Shown here piece after piece: positions 24,228-39,463 of a stretch of DNA of 64,000 bases. Made by a program: the position numbers and the translations under genes. The notes beneath the pieces were generated by a model that was given only the letters and a program-made list of their open reading frames with translations, did no database searches and was not told the origin of the DNA. This DNA comes from Mesostigma viride. Its lineage: Eukaryota; Streptophyta; Mesostigmatophyceae; Mesostigmatales; Mesostigmataceae. Numbering within the stretch: position 1 is the first letter of the stretch; each line of letters starts with the position of its first letter. The stretch covers positions 1,264,529-1,328,528 of the forward strand of contig RPFO01000015.1 of the NCBI GenBank assembly GCA_009746045.1. The letters run 5' to 3'.

Positions 24228-24459
24228 ACAGTACAGTCATTCACGCCTTAAGTGGGGTTGGCTTAAGTTGTGTTCACGCCTTAAGTTGGGTCGAATAGGA
24301 CTTCGGCATTCCGATTTCAAAGTAGTTCAGAAGAGTATGTTTTAGTATCTTGAGTTCTAATTAGTAGAATTTAGTAGAATCATTCACGCCTTAAGTTGGG
24401 TTCACGCCTGGGTTGACCCCTCAAAACCCTCGAACCCAACTTAAGGCGTGAAGGACTGT
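24228..24459. mobile_element. MITE-like element upstream of the COX7a-like gene
   Basis: Ends are near-perfect inverted repeats (ACAGTCATTCACGCCTTAAG on the left; its complement, with one mismatch, on the right). A possible 3-bp AGT duplication flanks it. Inside, 24381-24449 forms a second hairpin with 20-bp perfect arms (TTCACGCCTTAAGTTGGG-type). It ends about 180 bp before the ATG of the COX7a-like gene, so it sits in the promoter region. The word CGTAACTTAACGCGGGAA is also directly repeated just upstream (24124-24178). Confidence 0.65.
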
Positions 24460-24641
24460 AGTAGGCTGTCCAGCACGTGCGTCATACGGGCTACAGCACC
24501 CGCCCGCGCATGCTACGGCACCCACCCGCGCATGCTCAAGTCCCAAAACGTTCCCATAAACCTGCCATAGCAACATCCATAGCGCTACAGGCTCGTCGGG
24601 TTTGCTCCATCAACATTCTCGCTCGACTTTTTTCCGCCGCC

Positions 24642-27851
<3,210 letters not shown>

Positions 27852-28240
27852 CCACGCCCGGTGTCACGATGAAACACCTGGTGGCTGCCTCATCGCCACG
27901 TGCCCGGAAGGAGGAGAGGGCCGCGGCCTTCCCTGGTTGCGCACGTCTCTTGAGCGGCATCGCCGCAGGCCACGGTGGGCGGGTGTCACGGTTGGAGGCA
28001 TGACAGAGTACTTGTCTTGACAGAGGACGACTGATTACTTGACTTGACGAAGGCGCAGCACGATGGTCAAAATGCCTGATACTATCAACTGGTTGTCATC
28101 AACTGGCGAGCTCATGGCATTTGTGGAGCGCCTGGCTGTGTCAGAGGCAAAGATAGCATGGGGCTCTTGGTTGATCTCCATGTTCTGTATCTCCCGTGGG
28201 GAAATGCACGATGCTGGATACACCTGATGTCTAACTTCTG

Positions 28241-28440
28241 TCTAGTCGGGGTAAAATTGGCTCTTTTTGTCAAATTGTCAAATTGACGGAGGGCGGGGGC
28301 CGAGATTAATTAAGAGGTACCTTGAAATTAAATAAGAGGCATGACTCTATCGAGATATAGGTTCGGACGCGAATGTCTATTGGCGTGAATTTGTAGTATT
28401 GTACGACAACATGTCAAGGGTGACGGAACTGAGTACCTAT
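28241..28440 (+). repeat. Dispersed repeat R1, copy 1
   Basis: Core GAGATTAATTAAGAGGTACC, followed by TTGAAATTAAATAAGAGGCA and a TAGTATTGTACGACAAC block. Preceded by TCAAATTGTCAAATTG. Shared with 28935-29075 and 30767-30888. Confidence 0.85.
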
Positions 28441-28934
28441 AAGTCGCGGAAGTGTCCCGGAGACAAACGGAGACGTTTCAAGATCTATTGCGCATTCGAC
28501 CCTGATTAGACGGCTAAAATGCAGAGAAGAGGTTGACTGATAGTTCTGTACGATGGTGTTGGACGGAATTTCCGGTCAGCGTTGCGGACTTTGCATCTCA
28601 CGTTGTACATGGAAAAGAGCCATTGCGTGGCGCTGTGCTGTGGCGAACTTATTCTCCGCCGTCGGATTGCACCGTCGATGCTTGTCGATGAACCCAACGC
28701 AAGCCATGTACCAAAAGAAGTAGAAAATAGCGCGGCGGCACCTCGCGGCGAGTTTGGTAAGTTACAGAACTTGAAGCCCGGCGACTCCGCGTCAAGCAGT
28801 CCGCAGGTACCTAGTCCGTAGGTAAACCGCCGGCGTGAATGAAGTGACAATTTTGACAATTTGACAATTTGAGAACCGGCGACAACCTAGTCGTTGACAA
28901 TTTGCTATTTTTTTAGAATTTCACGTTTTCTCAG

Positions 28935-29075
28935 CGACGGGGGCTGAGATTAATTAAGAGGTACCTTGAAGTTAAATAAGCCGCATGCCTCCATCAAGAT
29001 ATATTGTTGGAGGTGAGTTTCTATTGGCGTAAATGTGTAGTATTGTACGACAACGTGTCAGGGGCGACGGAAAGT
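28935..29075 (+). repeat. Dispersed repeat R1, copy 2
   Basis: Same core and the same TAGTATTGTACGACAAC block as copy 1, with scattered substitutions. Confidence 0.85.
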
Positions 29076-29904
29076 ACTGAAGTCGTTGAAAATTTGGCGT
29101 CGTAGCTCGAGTTACGGTCCTAGGACGATTTGCTGTACGAGCAAGTATTTCAACTTTGCTTCGTAAGTCTACTAGAGTTAGTTCTATGTGCGTGTCCTTT
29201 GGTCGATCCAAAGGCGACAGCGAATGGCCGAATGCGCGTCGCGTCTTTCATAACAGCTGGATGATGGACGAAGGCAAGACGGAGCGAGAGCACAGCCACC
29301 ACAAGGAAAGCCACCGGCGGTGGCTGGCAGGTGCGGGAGTGCGGGGCAATGGCGACAGGGCCACAGAGGCATTCAGGGATTCTAACACGTCTTCAGTTCA
29401 CAAAGTTTCCCACAGTCCTGGTTGAATATATAAGCACAAATTCTGTCTAGCGGGTGAATCTGTCCGACGTGATGAAGAAGAGCGCGATGAAATGAAAGAA
29501 AGCTGAGGACAGTGTCAACCGTTAAACTCATAAGGATAGTGGTGGACTATGCAGGGAAGCCTATGCAAGGAACGCCAACGGTGGTCACGACATTGGTTTA
29601 TAATCTCAAACGCGACATTTGTTTATAATCTGCCATGTTTTAGGAATCTGCCACGTACTGTCCGTCATTTTCATCCAGAAATCTTTTTCAGCCGACGTAC
29701 CGTCTAATTAGAAGTTGGATCTTCTATGGTCTTGATTTCTTTGTTTCAGCGTCGCCTATGCATCTTGTGTGCAGGCAGAAGGCCATGCAAGGTGAGGTGG
29801 GCGTGGACGAGGCTCATACAAGATGAAGATGACGCGGTCGATGACCTAGGGAGGACTTTGTACCATTCTAGTCGGCAATTAGCAAGACACCGAGCGTTTA
29901 AACT

Positions 29905-30545
29905 AGAAGCGCCACAAGACCAAGTTTTCTGGCATGTTTGGGTATCCTGAAATCGGAAAATTAAGATGGGTTCGACATTTTGTATGAACATTGTATTGAC
30001 GAAGAAGATAAAGGAAAAAGTAGGAGATACATCGAGTATGTTCCATGAATCTCACACATTGTGTCTCAATGCGTACAACTTACGTATACTGGTTCGACCA
30101 TCATGCAAGGATGAGTCGCGAGCCAAACCTTATTAAGACGCTATCACATATGATGAAGACTGGCCACTTGTCTGCATGGTTGGCAAACCAAATACCTGCG
30201 TGGTTGGCAGGAGAGTGTACTATGGAAGGGGTCTGGACTATCCCCGTGCGCAATCTGCTTTTGAGATGATGGTAGCGCCAAAGTTGGGTGACCACTCACT
30301 GCATGTGATTGCACGTGCCATAGAGCCAGCGCTGTTATAGTCATGGACGCCATCCTCGATGTTGTGCGTCGGCCTCGCAACAATTACTTGGATGATGACT
30401 CCCTCATTGAGAAAGTGGTACACGACCGCAATAACAAGGAGCAGCAGCAACGCCCTATTCGGGTGGACAGCGATAGCGAGTCGCATGAGTCTGAACTGGA
30501 GCAGAAAACCCAGCACATGTGAATGCAGAAATGTGTGCCATGGGA
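29905..30545 (+). pseudogene. Unrecognised repeated protein, copy 2 (decayed)
   Basis: Shares with the 585-1622 frame, in the same order, one unit of the tandem repeat, LKSEN-stop-DGFDILYEH, EEDKGK, CLNAYN, YWFDHHARMS, IKTLSHMMKTG, and GRGLDYPRAQSAFEMMV with LGDHSLHVIARA. Several frame changes and stops break it. It confirms that the 48-bp array of copy 1 is an expansion of what is here a single unit. Confidence 0.6.
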
Positions 30546-31200
30546 TTATGTGATTTCATGAAGTCTATGTGAAAACAGATACGCATGTCTAGATATGGTG
30601 TGTTTTGATGAGACATACGGCTTCAGCATGAAAGCTTTACCTGGGTGACTTAAAATGGCTGTGTAACTTATTTTTTAATGAAAAACCACTTTTTTGATTT
30701 AATCCTAAAAACGAGAAACGAGAAAAATACGCCTCGAGCCAACAGTAGAAAATAAAGAATGGTTCTAGTCGACGTAAAATTGGTTCTTTTTGTCACATTG
30801 TCAAATTGTCAAATTGTCGGAGGGTGTGGGCCGAGATTAAATAAGAGGTACCTTGAAATTAAATAAGAGGCATGCCTCTATCAACATACTACCTCCGGGA
30901 CATTAAAACATCTACGAGGGTGGGCCATTAAAATATCTACATATTGGACACTGTGTGTGAGGCACAACCAGGGTAATTTATATGGGAATTTTTCAAAAAT
31001 ATGGGAATTTCACGGAATGCAATATACGAGAATGCTCATAACTTTTGATTCAGGTCATGAAATTACACCGGGTTGGTTGCAATAGAATCGATTCCTCAAG
31101 ACGAACACGTTGATATCATTTCCGGCAGCCATCGCCCCAGATTTCGCAAGCTATCAGAAAACTCGGCCCAGGCGGAGTTCGTCTTTTCCAGATCCGAGCT
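30546..31200. other. Gene-free stretch before LINE ORF1
   Basis: Contains the truncated third R1 repeat and, from about 30900, sequence that may be the 5' leader of the LINE whose ORF1 starts at 31201. Confidence 0.4.
30767..30888 (+). repeat. Dispersed repeat R1, copy 3 (truncated)
   Basis: Starts with the same TCTAGTCG..GTAAAATTGG leader as copy 1. Homology stops abruptly after CATGCCTCTATCAACATA. Confidence 0.8.
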
Positions 31201-32543
31201 ATGGCGGAATCACAGCCAGCAGCCTCCCATCCTCACGCAGATGGGGAGGAAACCGCGCCCACCACCATTTCGCAGCTGCTCGCAGATGCGGAAACCTTAG
31301 CGACGCAGCCACCGGCTGACGAGGCGGCCATTAACGCCCCCTCCAAGCGGCATTGCACCGGACCAGCGGACGAGATGGTCAGACAGATCCCTCCGCCATC
31401 GGCTGCATTTTCCAGCGAGGTAATCCGTGAGGAAGCCCCCCTGGACGACGCTATCGACGACGCTGCCTTTAACCCAGCGTCTTTCATGCCCACGGAGGTT
31501 GTATCCGAGCACGAGTTTTTCTCGCTTACCGCCGAGCAGGCGCAGGCCATCCTGCGCTACATGGCAGACCACGCCATCACGCTCTTCGCTCCCAGGCCAG
31601 GCGGCACCATCCGACGCGGTGGACGACATTGCCGACATGGATGAGCCACAGCTTCGGCTTTCTGTATTCTTGAGCCACGCGCAGGCCCCAAGCCTCCGGG
31701 CACTCATTGCCGCTTACCAAGAAGCCGAGCACGGCCCCGCCAACACTCCTAGTGCTTCCCCGGAAGCAGACCTGCAACAGCTCAACAAGAAAGTCGCGGA
31801 CATGGCCGCCCAGCTAGGCGACCTGTCAACTGCTATGCGCCAGGACACCGCCGAGCTACGCACCAGCATGGCTGAGGTGAAGGCAGCCCTGGCCACCTCG
31901 CCCCAGCCGGCCGCCCAATCGCCTCCCAGCTATGGAACCATGGTGAAGCAGGCGGACATCGCTAACATGATGGCGGACGCTGCACGGAGGGGGGCAGCGG
32001 CCCACAAGACCGCAGTTGAGGACGAACAACGATCACGCAGTATTGTGGTACGTTATTTCGAGGTCGCGGGTCCCCAGGAAACGGACCTCATGCTTGCACA
32101 ACGCCTGCACCGGAACCTCATCGTGGGCCAGATTCATTTGGGCAACGACCGCATCCGCATTGAGTCGGCAGCATGGAGGCGATGGATGGCAGGCCAACCT
32201 GGCCCCATCCGGGTGACCTTCACGAGTGTGGCCAGCAAGGTGAAAGTCCTGCAGGCCCGCAAGCTCCTGGGCGGGCGAGGCGCGCCCAGCATTGACGATC
32301 TACTCTCCCCAGCCCAGCTCGTCATCAAGAACGGCTTGCTGGGCAGCGAGGCAGCGGTCCAGGCCAGGCGCGAAAAAAATTCGCACCTACGTCCGCCTTG
32401 TTAACGACATCCCCGTTCTTTTAATCGACGGGAGGCGCACGGACGTGCCAGCTCCTAACAAGCGGCACAAGTCACGCTCCATGCCAGCCCCAGCTGCATC
32501 GTCGTCGTCAACGCACGTCCCCGGCATGGAGGGCGCCCGGTAA
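31201..32543 (+). pseudogene. LINE-2 ORF1 (coiled coil, nucleic-acid binding), two frameshifts
   Basis: ATG at 31201. The first frame (to about 31620) is acidic and Ala-rich. After one frame change the protein continues through a clear heptad region (LQQLNKKVADMAAQLGDLST, then AMRQDTAELRTSMAEVKAAL), a coiled coil, and an RRM-like part (RSIVVRYFEVAGPQET, IRVTFTSVASKVKVLQARKL). A second frame change in a 7-A run near 32370 leads to IRTYVRLVNDIPVLLIDG and a Ser/Pro-rich basic tail ending at 32543. The layout of coiled coil, RNA-binding domain and basic tail is that of LINE ORF1 chaperone proteins. ORF2 starts 79 bases later. Confidence 0.75.
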
Positions 32544-32621
32544 GGGCACACCCTCGCGGCCTCGCGGTACAATAGGCTTTGGGTACAGCCTTTATTAATA
32601 TACAAGCCCCTTTCCATCCCC

Positions 32622-32842
32622 ATGTCGCACCGTGCGAGCATGATTAGGATGCAAGGTCGCCAGGCACACCACGGTCAACCCTCCCGCCAAGTTACCGGCC
32701 TCACTCGCCTCCTGGCCATGGCCCGCCTTGAGCGGGATGAGGCTCAGTCAACACGCCAGCGACCCCAGCCAGGACGGAGAGGACGCATATCCGCCCTGAA
32801 AGAAAGACTCCATGCGTTGACAAGCAATCGCCACCCTCCTCC
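32622..32842 (+). pseudogene. LINE-2 ORF2, N-terminal part (split by a 19.5-kb insertion)
   Basis: Begins MSHRASMIRMQGRQ, is basic, and runs into a His/Pro stretch at the insertion point. The last two bases of this part (32841-32842) plus the first base after the right target duplication (52378) complete a Pro codon, and the frame then continues without a break into the endonuclease domain at 52379. The reading frame therefore confirms the insertion borders. Confidence 0.75.
32838..32842. repeat. Target-site duplication (left) of the composite insertion
   Basis: CCTCC; the same five bases occur at 52373-52377 immediately outside the other end. Five bases is usual for copia integrase. Confidence 0.8.
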
Positions 32843-33548
32843 AGTTAACGTTCTTAGCACACACGCAATGTGAAGGATATGGTTGCAATGCAGCAATGTG
32901 TGAATATGGTTGGAAACGGAGCTTTGTTAAAATTGGATAATGTTACAGCGCTCACACACTTGAGGCTTGTACACGCGTTTGCCAAGTCAAGGCACAACAC
33001 GTGAGGCGGGCTCGCAAGAGATGCCCAATTGGCACTAGCCCTATTGTTTATATACTTGTGCACTGTGCTTGCTAGTCCTGAGCAGCCTAGGAGGCCTGCT
33101 CAGTAATAACACCCCCGGTACAGTATTCACTACCTGTACAGCGCCCAGCTCCTATACAGTAGGTCTGCCATACAGGCACAGTGACCACAGAGCACAGTCC
33201 ACAGTGACTATTGCATCTGCACCTAGAAGTCCAGGACTAAGCCTGCGGTACCAACAGACCACAGGTTAAGGTTCCTATTTCCTGCGTACGACGTATTAAT
33301 CCAATACCGTCGTAGGTACAGCACCTAATTCCTGTCAGCCCAGGAATTACTGTCGACCCCATATGTCGTCGGCAAATATTCACGTCCGCCTTAGAAGAAC
33401 AGCCGGCTCGCGCTCGCGCGCGACCGGGAAGTCGGAACGCCATAACTTTCTTGATACTTGTCGGAATGAACTCGTTCCGGTGCCGCTGGAATCGCAGAGA
33501 TATGCCGAATCAGGATCACGCAAGCACCCAGCTCTCAGCTTTTAGACA
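32843..33548 (-). mobile_element. LTR of copia-lineage element A (minus strand)
   Basis: Minus-strand copy of the LTR seen in element B. Its 3' (U5) end touches the LINE at 32843 (AGTTAACGTTC on the plus strand). It contains the TATATAA promoter box (minus strand, about 33050). Compared with the 3' LTR of B it lacks about 747 bp (46352-47098). It carries an intact empty site for the CACTA-like element that interrupts B's LTR (GCCTGTATGGCAGACC, near 33172). Confidence 0.85.
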
Positions 33549-33564
33549 GACACTAGGAACTCAG

Positions 33565-33905
33565 ATCTGAGATTTTTCTCAGTTTTTCTCAGTTTTCTCA
33601 GTTTTCTCAGGAAGGCTGCCTGAGATTTCCTGAGATTTCCTGAGATGTCCTGAGATTTCCTGAGATTTCCTGAGATCAACTGAGAAAAATCTCAGTTTTC
33701 TCAGGAAAACTGAGAAAATCACCTGAGAAAACTGAGAAAACTGAGAAAAAACTGAGATCAGCCTGAGAAAGTCGCCTGGCCTGAGATTTTTTTTTCTCAG
33801 GAACGAAATTTCTCAGGCGCCCGGTTTTTTCTCAGGTTGCTGCCTGAGAAAATCTGAGACTGAGAATATCTGGGAAACTTAAGGCCTGAGAAAAACTGAG
33901 AAACC
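33565..33905. repeat. Left subterminal CTGAG array of CACTA-1
   Basis: Dense CTGAGATTTC and CTGAGAAAA units in both orientations, spaced about 8-12 bp. This matches the array at the other end (38858-39178) and the two arrays of CACTA-2. Confidence 0.9.
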
Positions 33906-34065
33906 TCATGCACACAGAGAAATCGCATTCATACCACGCAACCAGAAATCACTTTGATTACAAATTATAATAATTTCTTGTGCAGTTGGAGTACAGCTCT
34001 TCAAGTTTAATAAGAACATCAATTTCAGTCACTAGACGAGTTGCTACAATCTGCTTCAGCGTAGC

Positions 34066-34440
34066 TCACTTTTCCATACGCCCTTGCACTTCTCCTCGTT
34101 GGTGCAAGGTCGCCCCGGCTAGGTTCAGCCACATTCTTGTGCTGCCTACCCCCTCTCCCCCTCTGCCCACGATTCCCCCGCGTAGGTTCAGCCGCATACT
34201 CGCGGCCATCGCCACCACGGGCAGAATCAGCAGCATTTTCTGCTGCAGGCTGCCTCCTTCCTCTCCCCCTCCGTCCACGCTTCCCCGTGCAGGTTCAGAC
34301 GCATTGTAGCTGCATGGGTCATCACTGTCGCTGCTAGGTGGAGCCACATCCTCTTGGCTACCATTATCACTGCCGCTGCAGATGGAGGAATCAGTTTCTG
34401 CTGCAGGCTGCTTACCCCTCCTCTTCCTTGGTGCAGGCAT
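34066..34440 (-). CDS. Unrecognised Ser/Asp-rich basic frame inside CACTA-1
   Basis: 124 codons starting MPAPRKRRGKQPAAETDSS, with an NLS-like basic cluster and then an acidic serine stretch (SDNGSQEDVAPPSSDSDD). The underlying DNA is internally repetitive. It could be a remnant of a transposon-encoded DNA-binding protein or just a repeat-derived frame; no domain is recognised. Confidence 0.25.
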   Translation of the reverse strand: MPAPRKRRGKQPAAETDSSICSGSDNGSQEDVAPPSSDSDDPCSYNASEPARGSVDGGGEEGGSLQQKMLLILPVVAMAASMRLNLRGGIVGRGGEGVGSTRMWLNLAGATLHQRGEVQGRMEK

Positions 34441-34889
34441 GCCATCCTCGCTGCCACACTAGGAACGGAGTGTTGACAAACTTTGACAATTGTTTGTCAA
34501 GAATTGTCAAATAGTTCTAGTGTGACCCGCTGGCTTCACACAGCCAAAAAAAAAAAAAATTAATCAATTTTTGGCGGTAGAGAGACCATGGAGGGACTGC
34601 CCGCTGCCCGCTGTAGACGCATACTGTAGTTCGTAGAAGCGTACTCCTTCGCTGCACTCCGGAGAGGAATCGTGACGGACTGACGGTCTCCTTCGCTGCC
34701 CTCCAGAGAGGAGGCCGCTAAAGCGGCCGCTCGCTTCGCTCGCTGGGAGCTTTGCGCGGATTGGTTGGCAGTTCTTCCGTGCGCTTGGCGCGGATTGGTG
34801 GTCAGTCAGTCCGCCCCTTCTGGATTGGCCGCGTACTCGGTGATGCCCTGAATAGTGTCGGATTACCTTACATTGCCAAATTAGTAATA

Positions 34890-35230
34890 TAGATTCTTGA
34901 CATATCAACTGACATGACCTTGACAAACCTTGACAGAACTTGACAAAAGCTTGACATGATAACATCAAAGGCTTGACAAACCTTGACAGAATGTTGAAAG
35001 GTTGACAAAACCTTGACAATCTTTGAAATATCAACATATCAACACGGAAAAAAATGTCAATACACTGACAAACCAAGGTGATGTGTCAAGAAATGTCAAG
35101 ACGTTAACAAACGAAGGCCAAAAAAATTGTTAACATGACAAAATGTCCACAAATGTTAACATGACAAACGTCAACATGACAACCAAAGGCGTAGCAAACT
35201 GACAAATCAACACCACGCACAGGTAAACTT
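34890..35230. repeat. TTGACA-rich cluster
   Basis: Many TTGACA/TGACAAA words, mostly in one orientation, with intervals of about 8-20 bp. A related patch is at 34470-34510. It resembles a second type of short-motif array within CACTA-1. Confidence 0.7.
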
Positions 35231-35863
35231 ATTTCATTAAAATCAACAAGTTCAAAAGACCACCTAAACCAAGTCATCATCATCATCATCATCATCAAAA
35301 TCAACATGGCTGCTACCTTGCTGCCTGAATTGCGGTTTTCTGCATTACATTAGCATGACAAACTGTACTGACAAAACACATGAAGGAGAAGTGCACTCAA
35401 TCACAGTCCGAGGGTGGCGGGCAAGATGCACAGCCACAAGCATCTTACAAATGCAGTATAACATCCGCGTAGGGCTGTCCCAGCGATCATTGCTGAAATT
35501 AATGGACGACTTTCTAGAAATTTACCGCAGGAGACTGTCCAGTGCTACAGCGATGTGATGAGGGCTCAGAGCCTACAAAATCTGTGTCCGCAGGTGCCCT
35601 CCCCGCCATGCTGGGCTGGCCGATGTGTGCGCCATGGTTGTGTTAGGTAGATTGCCTGCATGCAAGGGAAACATGCGTTATCCAGCAAAGCAGCAAAGGG
35701 AACACACAACGATCTTAAGTGAGATGAATACCCGACGCCTTGACGCGCCAACAACGTTGCATTACCTAAATCAGTTGTGTGTAATGAGACGGCGTGAGAG
35801 CACAGCAGTCGCGTGGCTGTTTGTGAGTGATGGCTTGATTTTTGGACCGAGAAAGTGAGATAG

Positions 35864-35972
<109 letters not shown>

Positions 35973-36183
35973 CCTGGTATTCTCACCTAAACTGTCCCTA
36001 TGTACCTCACAAGATGTAGGGAACTGCGAAACCACAGGAATACCTAGAGAAGAGCGCTTCCTGGCTCACGAAAAACTCGCCGATTGAGTGCTTGACGTTC
36101 ACGTTTGATAATGCTGAACTGCGTTATCAAATCATCTGCGTTATCAAATCATCATCTGGCAGAGTCACGTCACTTGGTTGGTG

Positions 36184-36216
36184 CCGGGCCCGCTACAAAA
36201 AACGTAGCGGGCCCGG
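36184..36216. repeat. GC-rich 13-bp hairpin
   Basis: Perfect arms CCGGGCCCGCTAC and GTAGCGGGCCCGG around a 7-nt A-rich loop, inside CACTA-1. Confidence 0.9.
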
Positions 36217-37239
36217 TGATGTCGCTATTACACCACCCGACTTTACATCGAGTCACTGTGAATGATACATATATGGCTGCCTACAGCACCGCGCATGGTG
36301 TCCAAGTAAAATTATGGCGCTGCCAAGGCAGCGTACCTGCCGTTATCGCCTTGGTCTTTGTCACGGTGGCGTTCTCCAATTCACGTGCAACGTCCACTTC
36401 CTGTGCCAGCTCTGGCGCGGCGCGTGCCCTTCGGGCTGAATTTCAAATTTCCGCGTGCAGTCCGTTGGAGAGGGGCGCTGCGTCCGGAGTCCGGACTTTG
36501 GGAATTCGGAGGCTGCTGGTCGCACAAAAGATCGTTGTTGGCTGTTGAGTGATGTCCGACTGGCACGATGGAGAGGGCTCCATCACATTGGCGACCTCAC
36601 CAGTGGCCCACATGAACCGACGAGACCTGCATCTCGAGCTTGTCGGCCCTCACGCTGCAGCTGTCGCCATGCGAGATGCCCTGAGACTCTCGGCATGATT
36701 TTTCCCGTGCAATATCACGCCCTCGATTCGCAGCAAGGCCCGTCTGCTCCAATATGGCCGACTGCGGGCTGTGCCGTAACAGGAAATGTCCGGGTGATGG
36801 CAGGCAGTGCCTACCCATCCCACCGCACGCACCGCGTCAAGCAATATTTCCACTTCCGCTGCTGCTGGGCACCGGGCTACTGCCTACATTTCTTAAATCG
36901 CTCCATCGCCTCCTCCATGGTGCCTCGCTCCCTGCGGCCCCTCCGCCACGCCGGATATCCATGGCAATCAAGCCTACCGGCTACCACCATACCGGCCACG
37001 AGCCCTTGCTGCACCAAACGAAGTGTGCGGCCCCGAATTAAGTGAAGTACACGGCAGGACTGGGAACCACCTGAAATTACATCGGGGTCTCCAGTGGACT
37101 TGGCGTCACATCTTGCTAACGTTGTCACTGTCGGCAGTTGTCAGTTGCTGTTGGTTGTTGCATGCTGAGGGTTGCAGATGTTCTAGGAACAGCTGGTCCA
37201 ATGTTGCTATGCATGCAGTTACTCTTGCCATTACGTGTG

Positions 37240-38375
37240 TCCGTGTGCCTCCAACCATCCCGCCACAATGCCAGCACCCTCCACCCCGCTAACTCCCACT
37301 CGCCCCACTCCCCTGCCTGTTCCATACCCGCCCCACCCACAAATATACGTCACAGACATCCACATGCCGTTATCCATCCCCACCTGACTACGGACTACTC
37401 TCGCCCCCACGCTGAGGTCCCCCACAACACCGTAACACCGCCCTCCTCCCCCAAACCATCCGATGACCCACCCGACCATCCACCTTGAGTCCCCCCAAAC
37501 CAACCTATCTGACTACCACCCTTCCGCATTACATACACCACCTTCCACACCAACATAACAAACCACCTACTAAACAAACCTACCGCCCCACAACGAGGTT
37601 CCCCTACACCACTGCACCCCGCCCACCCCGCCCCCCGCTGCCCCAACATACGATGACTCCACCCCACCATCCACGTGAAGCATAACCATCCACCCCGGCC
37701 TCCGGGGCAACCAATCAGCTGTCCACTCAACCATAACTGACACTGCTGCACCGACCACCGGCAAGCACGCCTACGTACCATACCCAAGCCACCCACGCAA
37801 CCCAAGCATCCCCAACCCTCACACGAACCTGTGACCTACGCACGAGCTACCTACAACTGCGACTCACAACTACTACATAATCAACCCATAACAATGTCCC
37901 CCATGACCCCCGCCAAAGGGGGGGGGTCCCCCCAATAGTCCGACACACACACACACACACTCTACAATACCCAGGACCACGAGTACCCACCCAATTCACC
38001 TCCCACAACGGTATCACCCACGAGTCCAGTGCCCCACCCATGTCCACAGCGACACCCCGGAGACTTCACCACGCCCACCGACTGCACGCACGCACACCTA
38101 GCTGCACACTCCCACGCACCTACCCTCGCACGCACGCATGCACGCAGCCATCAACCCACCCACCAAGGCACGCCTGCACAAACGCGCACATGCACAAGTG
38201 CACGCACACGCACACATAGCTGCACACTCTCACGCACCCACTCACGCACGCACGCCTGCACACAGCCATCAACCCACCCGCCAAGGCACGCCTGCACAAA
38301 CGCACTCATGCACAACTGCATGCACTCGCCCACGCACGCACACCTAGCTGCACGCAGTCACGCAATGCATGGCAG
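37240..38375. repeat. C/A-rich low-complexity and imperfect tandem repeats
   Basis: Strongly strand-biased C+A composition from 37240 to about 38030. Then imperfect ~120-bp tandem units based on CACGCACGCA and CCATCAACCCACCC (38080-38360). Frames in this stretch are composition artefacts. Confidence 0.75.
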
Positions 38376-38857
38376 CATGCCCGCCTTCTATATCATTCTT
38401 GGAATATCATGTTGCATATGGCATTATTATCATGTTTGTAAATTTAACTCCTTGCTTTCTGTATGCTTTCTTTCTTTGGGGGATGACTTGATGCAGATCG
38501 TGGAGCATACAAGCTCGACGAGAAGACGTACACATCAATATTGAGTGAAACCACCGTTGCTGGGCTCTGGCATGCCAGCTGTTATATGGCCATGAGCCAT
38601 CAGCTAGCAATCCAGAAATAGGATGAGAGCAGTTTTGAGTCGATGTTTTATATTTTGATGGTATTGAAATGATGAGTCACAGAATGCCACAATGAAACAT
38701 AAGTTCATTACTATCAAACAGCGTGATGCCATGAATGCCACGCCTAATACCACAAGATGTGCTAATAACGTATTTAATTCATTAATGAATTGTTGGATTT
38801 ATTGCATGATGGTGTTATGCTTGTTAGAATACACATTTAATTCTGGCAATGGCATGC

Positions 38858-39178
38858 CTGAGAAAATGCCCTGAGATTTTAAGCGCCTGAGAAAATGCCC
38901 TGAGATTTTCAGCCTGAGAAAAAAAAATCTCAGTGTCCACGTAAAATCTCAGTTTCCACTTAGCCCTGAGATTTCCTGAGATTTCCTGAGAAAAAGCCAA
39001 TTTTCTCAGGCCAATCTCAGGAAATCTCAGGTCACTTTCTCAGGAAATCTCAGGAAATCTCAGGAAAATCTCAGGAAATCTCAGGAAATCTCAGGACATC
39101 TCAGGAAATCTCAGGAAATCTCAGTTTTTTTCTCAGGAAATCTCAGGAAATCTCAGGAAATCTCAGTTTTCTCAGTAG
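38858..39178. repeat. Right subterminal CTGAG array of CACTA-1
   Basis: Mostly CTCAGGAAAT units with some inverted CTGAG units. Mirror image of the left array. Confidence 0.9.
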
Positions 39179-39191
39179 CGAGTTCCTAGTG

Positions 39192-39463
39192 GATAGACCG
39201 ACTTGACAGTCAGCATTCATGAGCTTCCTCAGTACATTGTACTGGGCTGGGGCCTTGTGTGGCAGCTTTGTCAATGCATCAGCAGGGTTCTCCTCGCCAG
39301 GGATATGCTTCAAGTCAACCAAACTGGCCAACTCCTTCAGCAACAAATAATCCAGGTCCCGGCTTCTGGCCAGCTGCTGTAATCACCGTCTGGATGCCGA
39401 CCAACCCGTGAAGCTCCTGCTCGAGGTCGTCGATGCTCCGGTGCTCCGGAATGACGATGGTTT
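39192..39463 (-). pseudogene. Element A internal remnant: upstream-ORF piece fused to pol end
   Basis: On the minus strand, 39463-39375 matches part of the upstream ORF of B (40735-40826). It is joined through a short shared GCAG to the last about 60 codons of pol (LKHIPGEENPADALTKLPHK, matching 46150-46331). Everything between is deleted. At 39463 the minus-strand remnant switches, within a 2-base overlap, to the plus-strand LTR of element B. This is a large internal deletion typical of template switching during reverse transcription. Confidence 0.85.

Larger units (their letters stand above)
27852..29890. other. Gene-free stretch with dispersed repeats
   Basis: 3' flank of the COX7a-like gene, then two copies of a dispersed repeat (28241-28440 and 28935-29075). 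Frames here are short, and none is recognisable. Confidence 0.5.

Noticed and set aside
34457..34522. 66-bp mini-element with CACTAGGAAC and TTCTAGTG ends
   Set aside because: The flanks show no duplication and the right terminal repeat is imperfect; too short to be convincing.
36105..37045. Overlapping frames around 36.1-37.0 kb as a host gene
   Set aside because: No recognisable motif, no splice-consistent structure, and they lie inside a non-autonomous transposon.
37125..38610. Frames of 60-170 codons in the C/A-rich part of CACTA-1
   Set aside because: Low-complexity composition with repeated CACGCA words; no domain.
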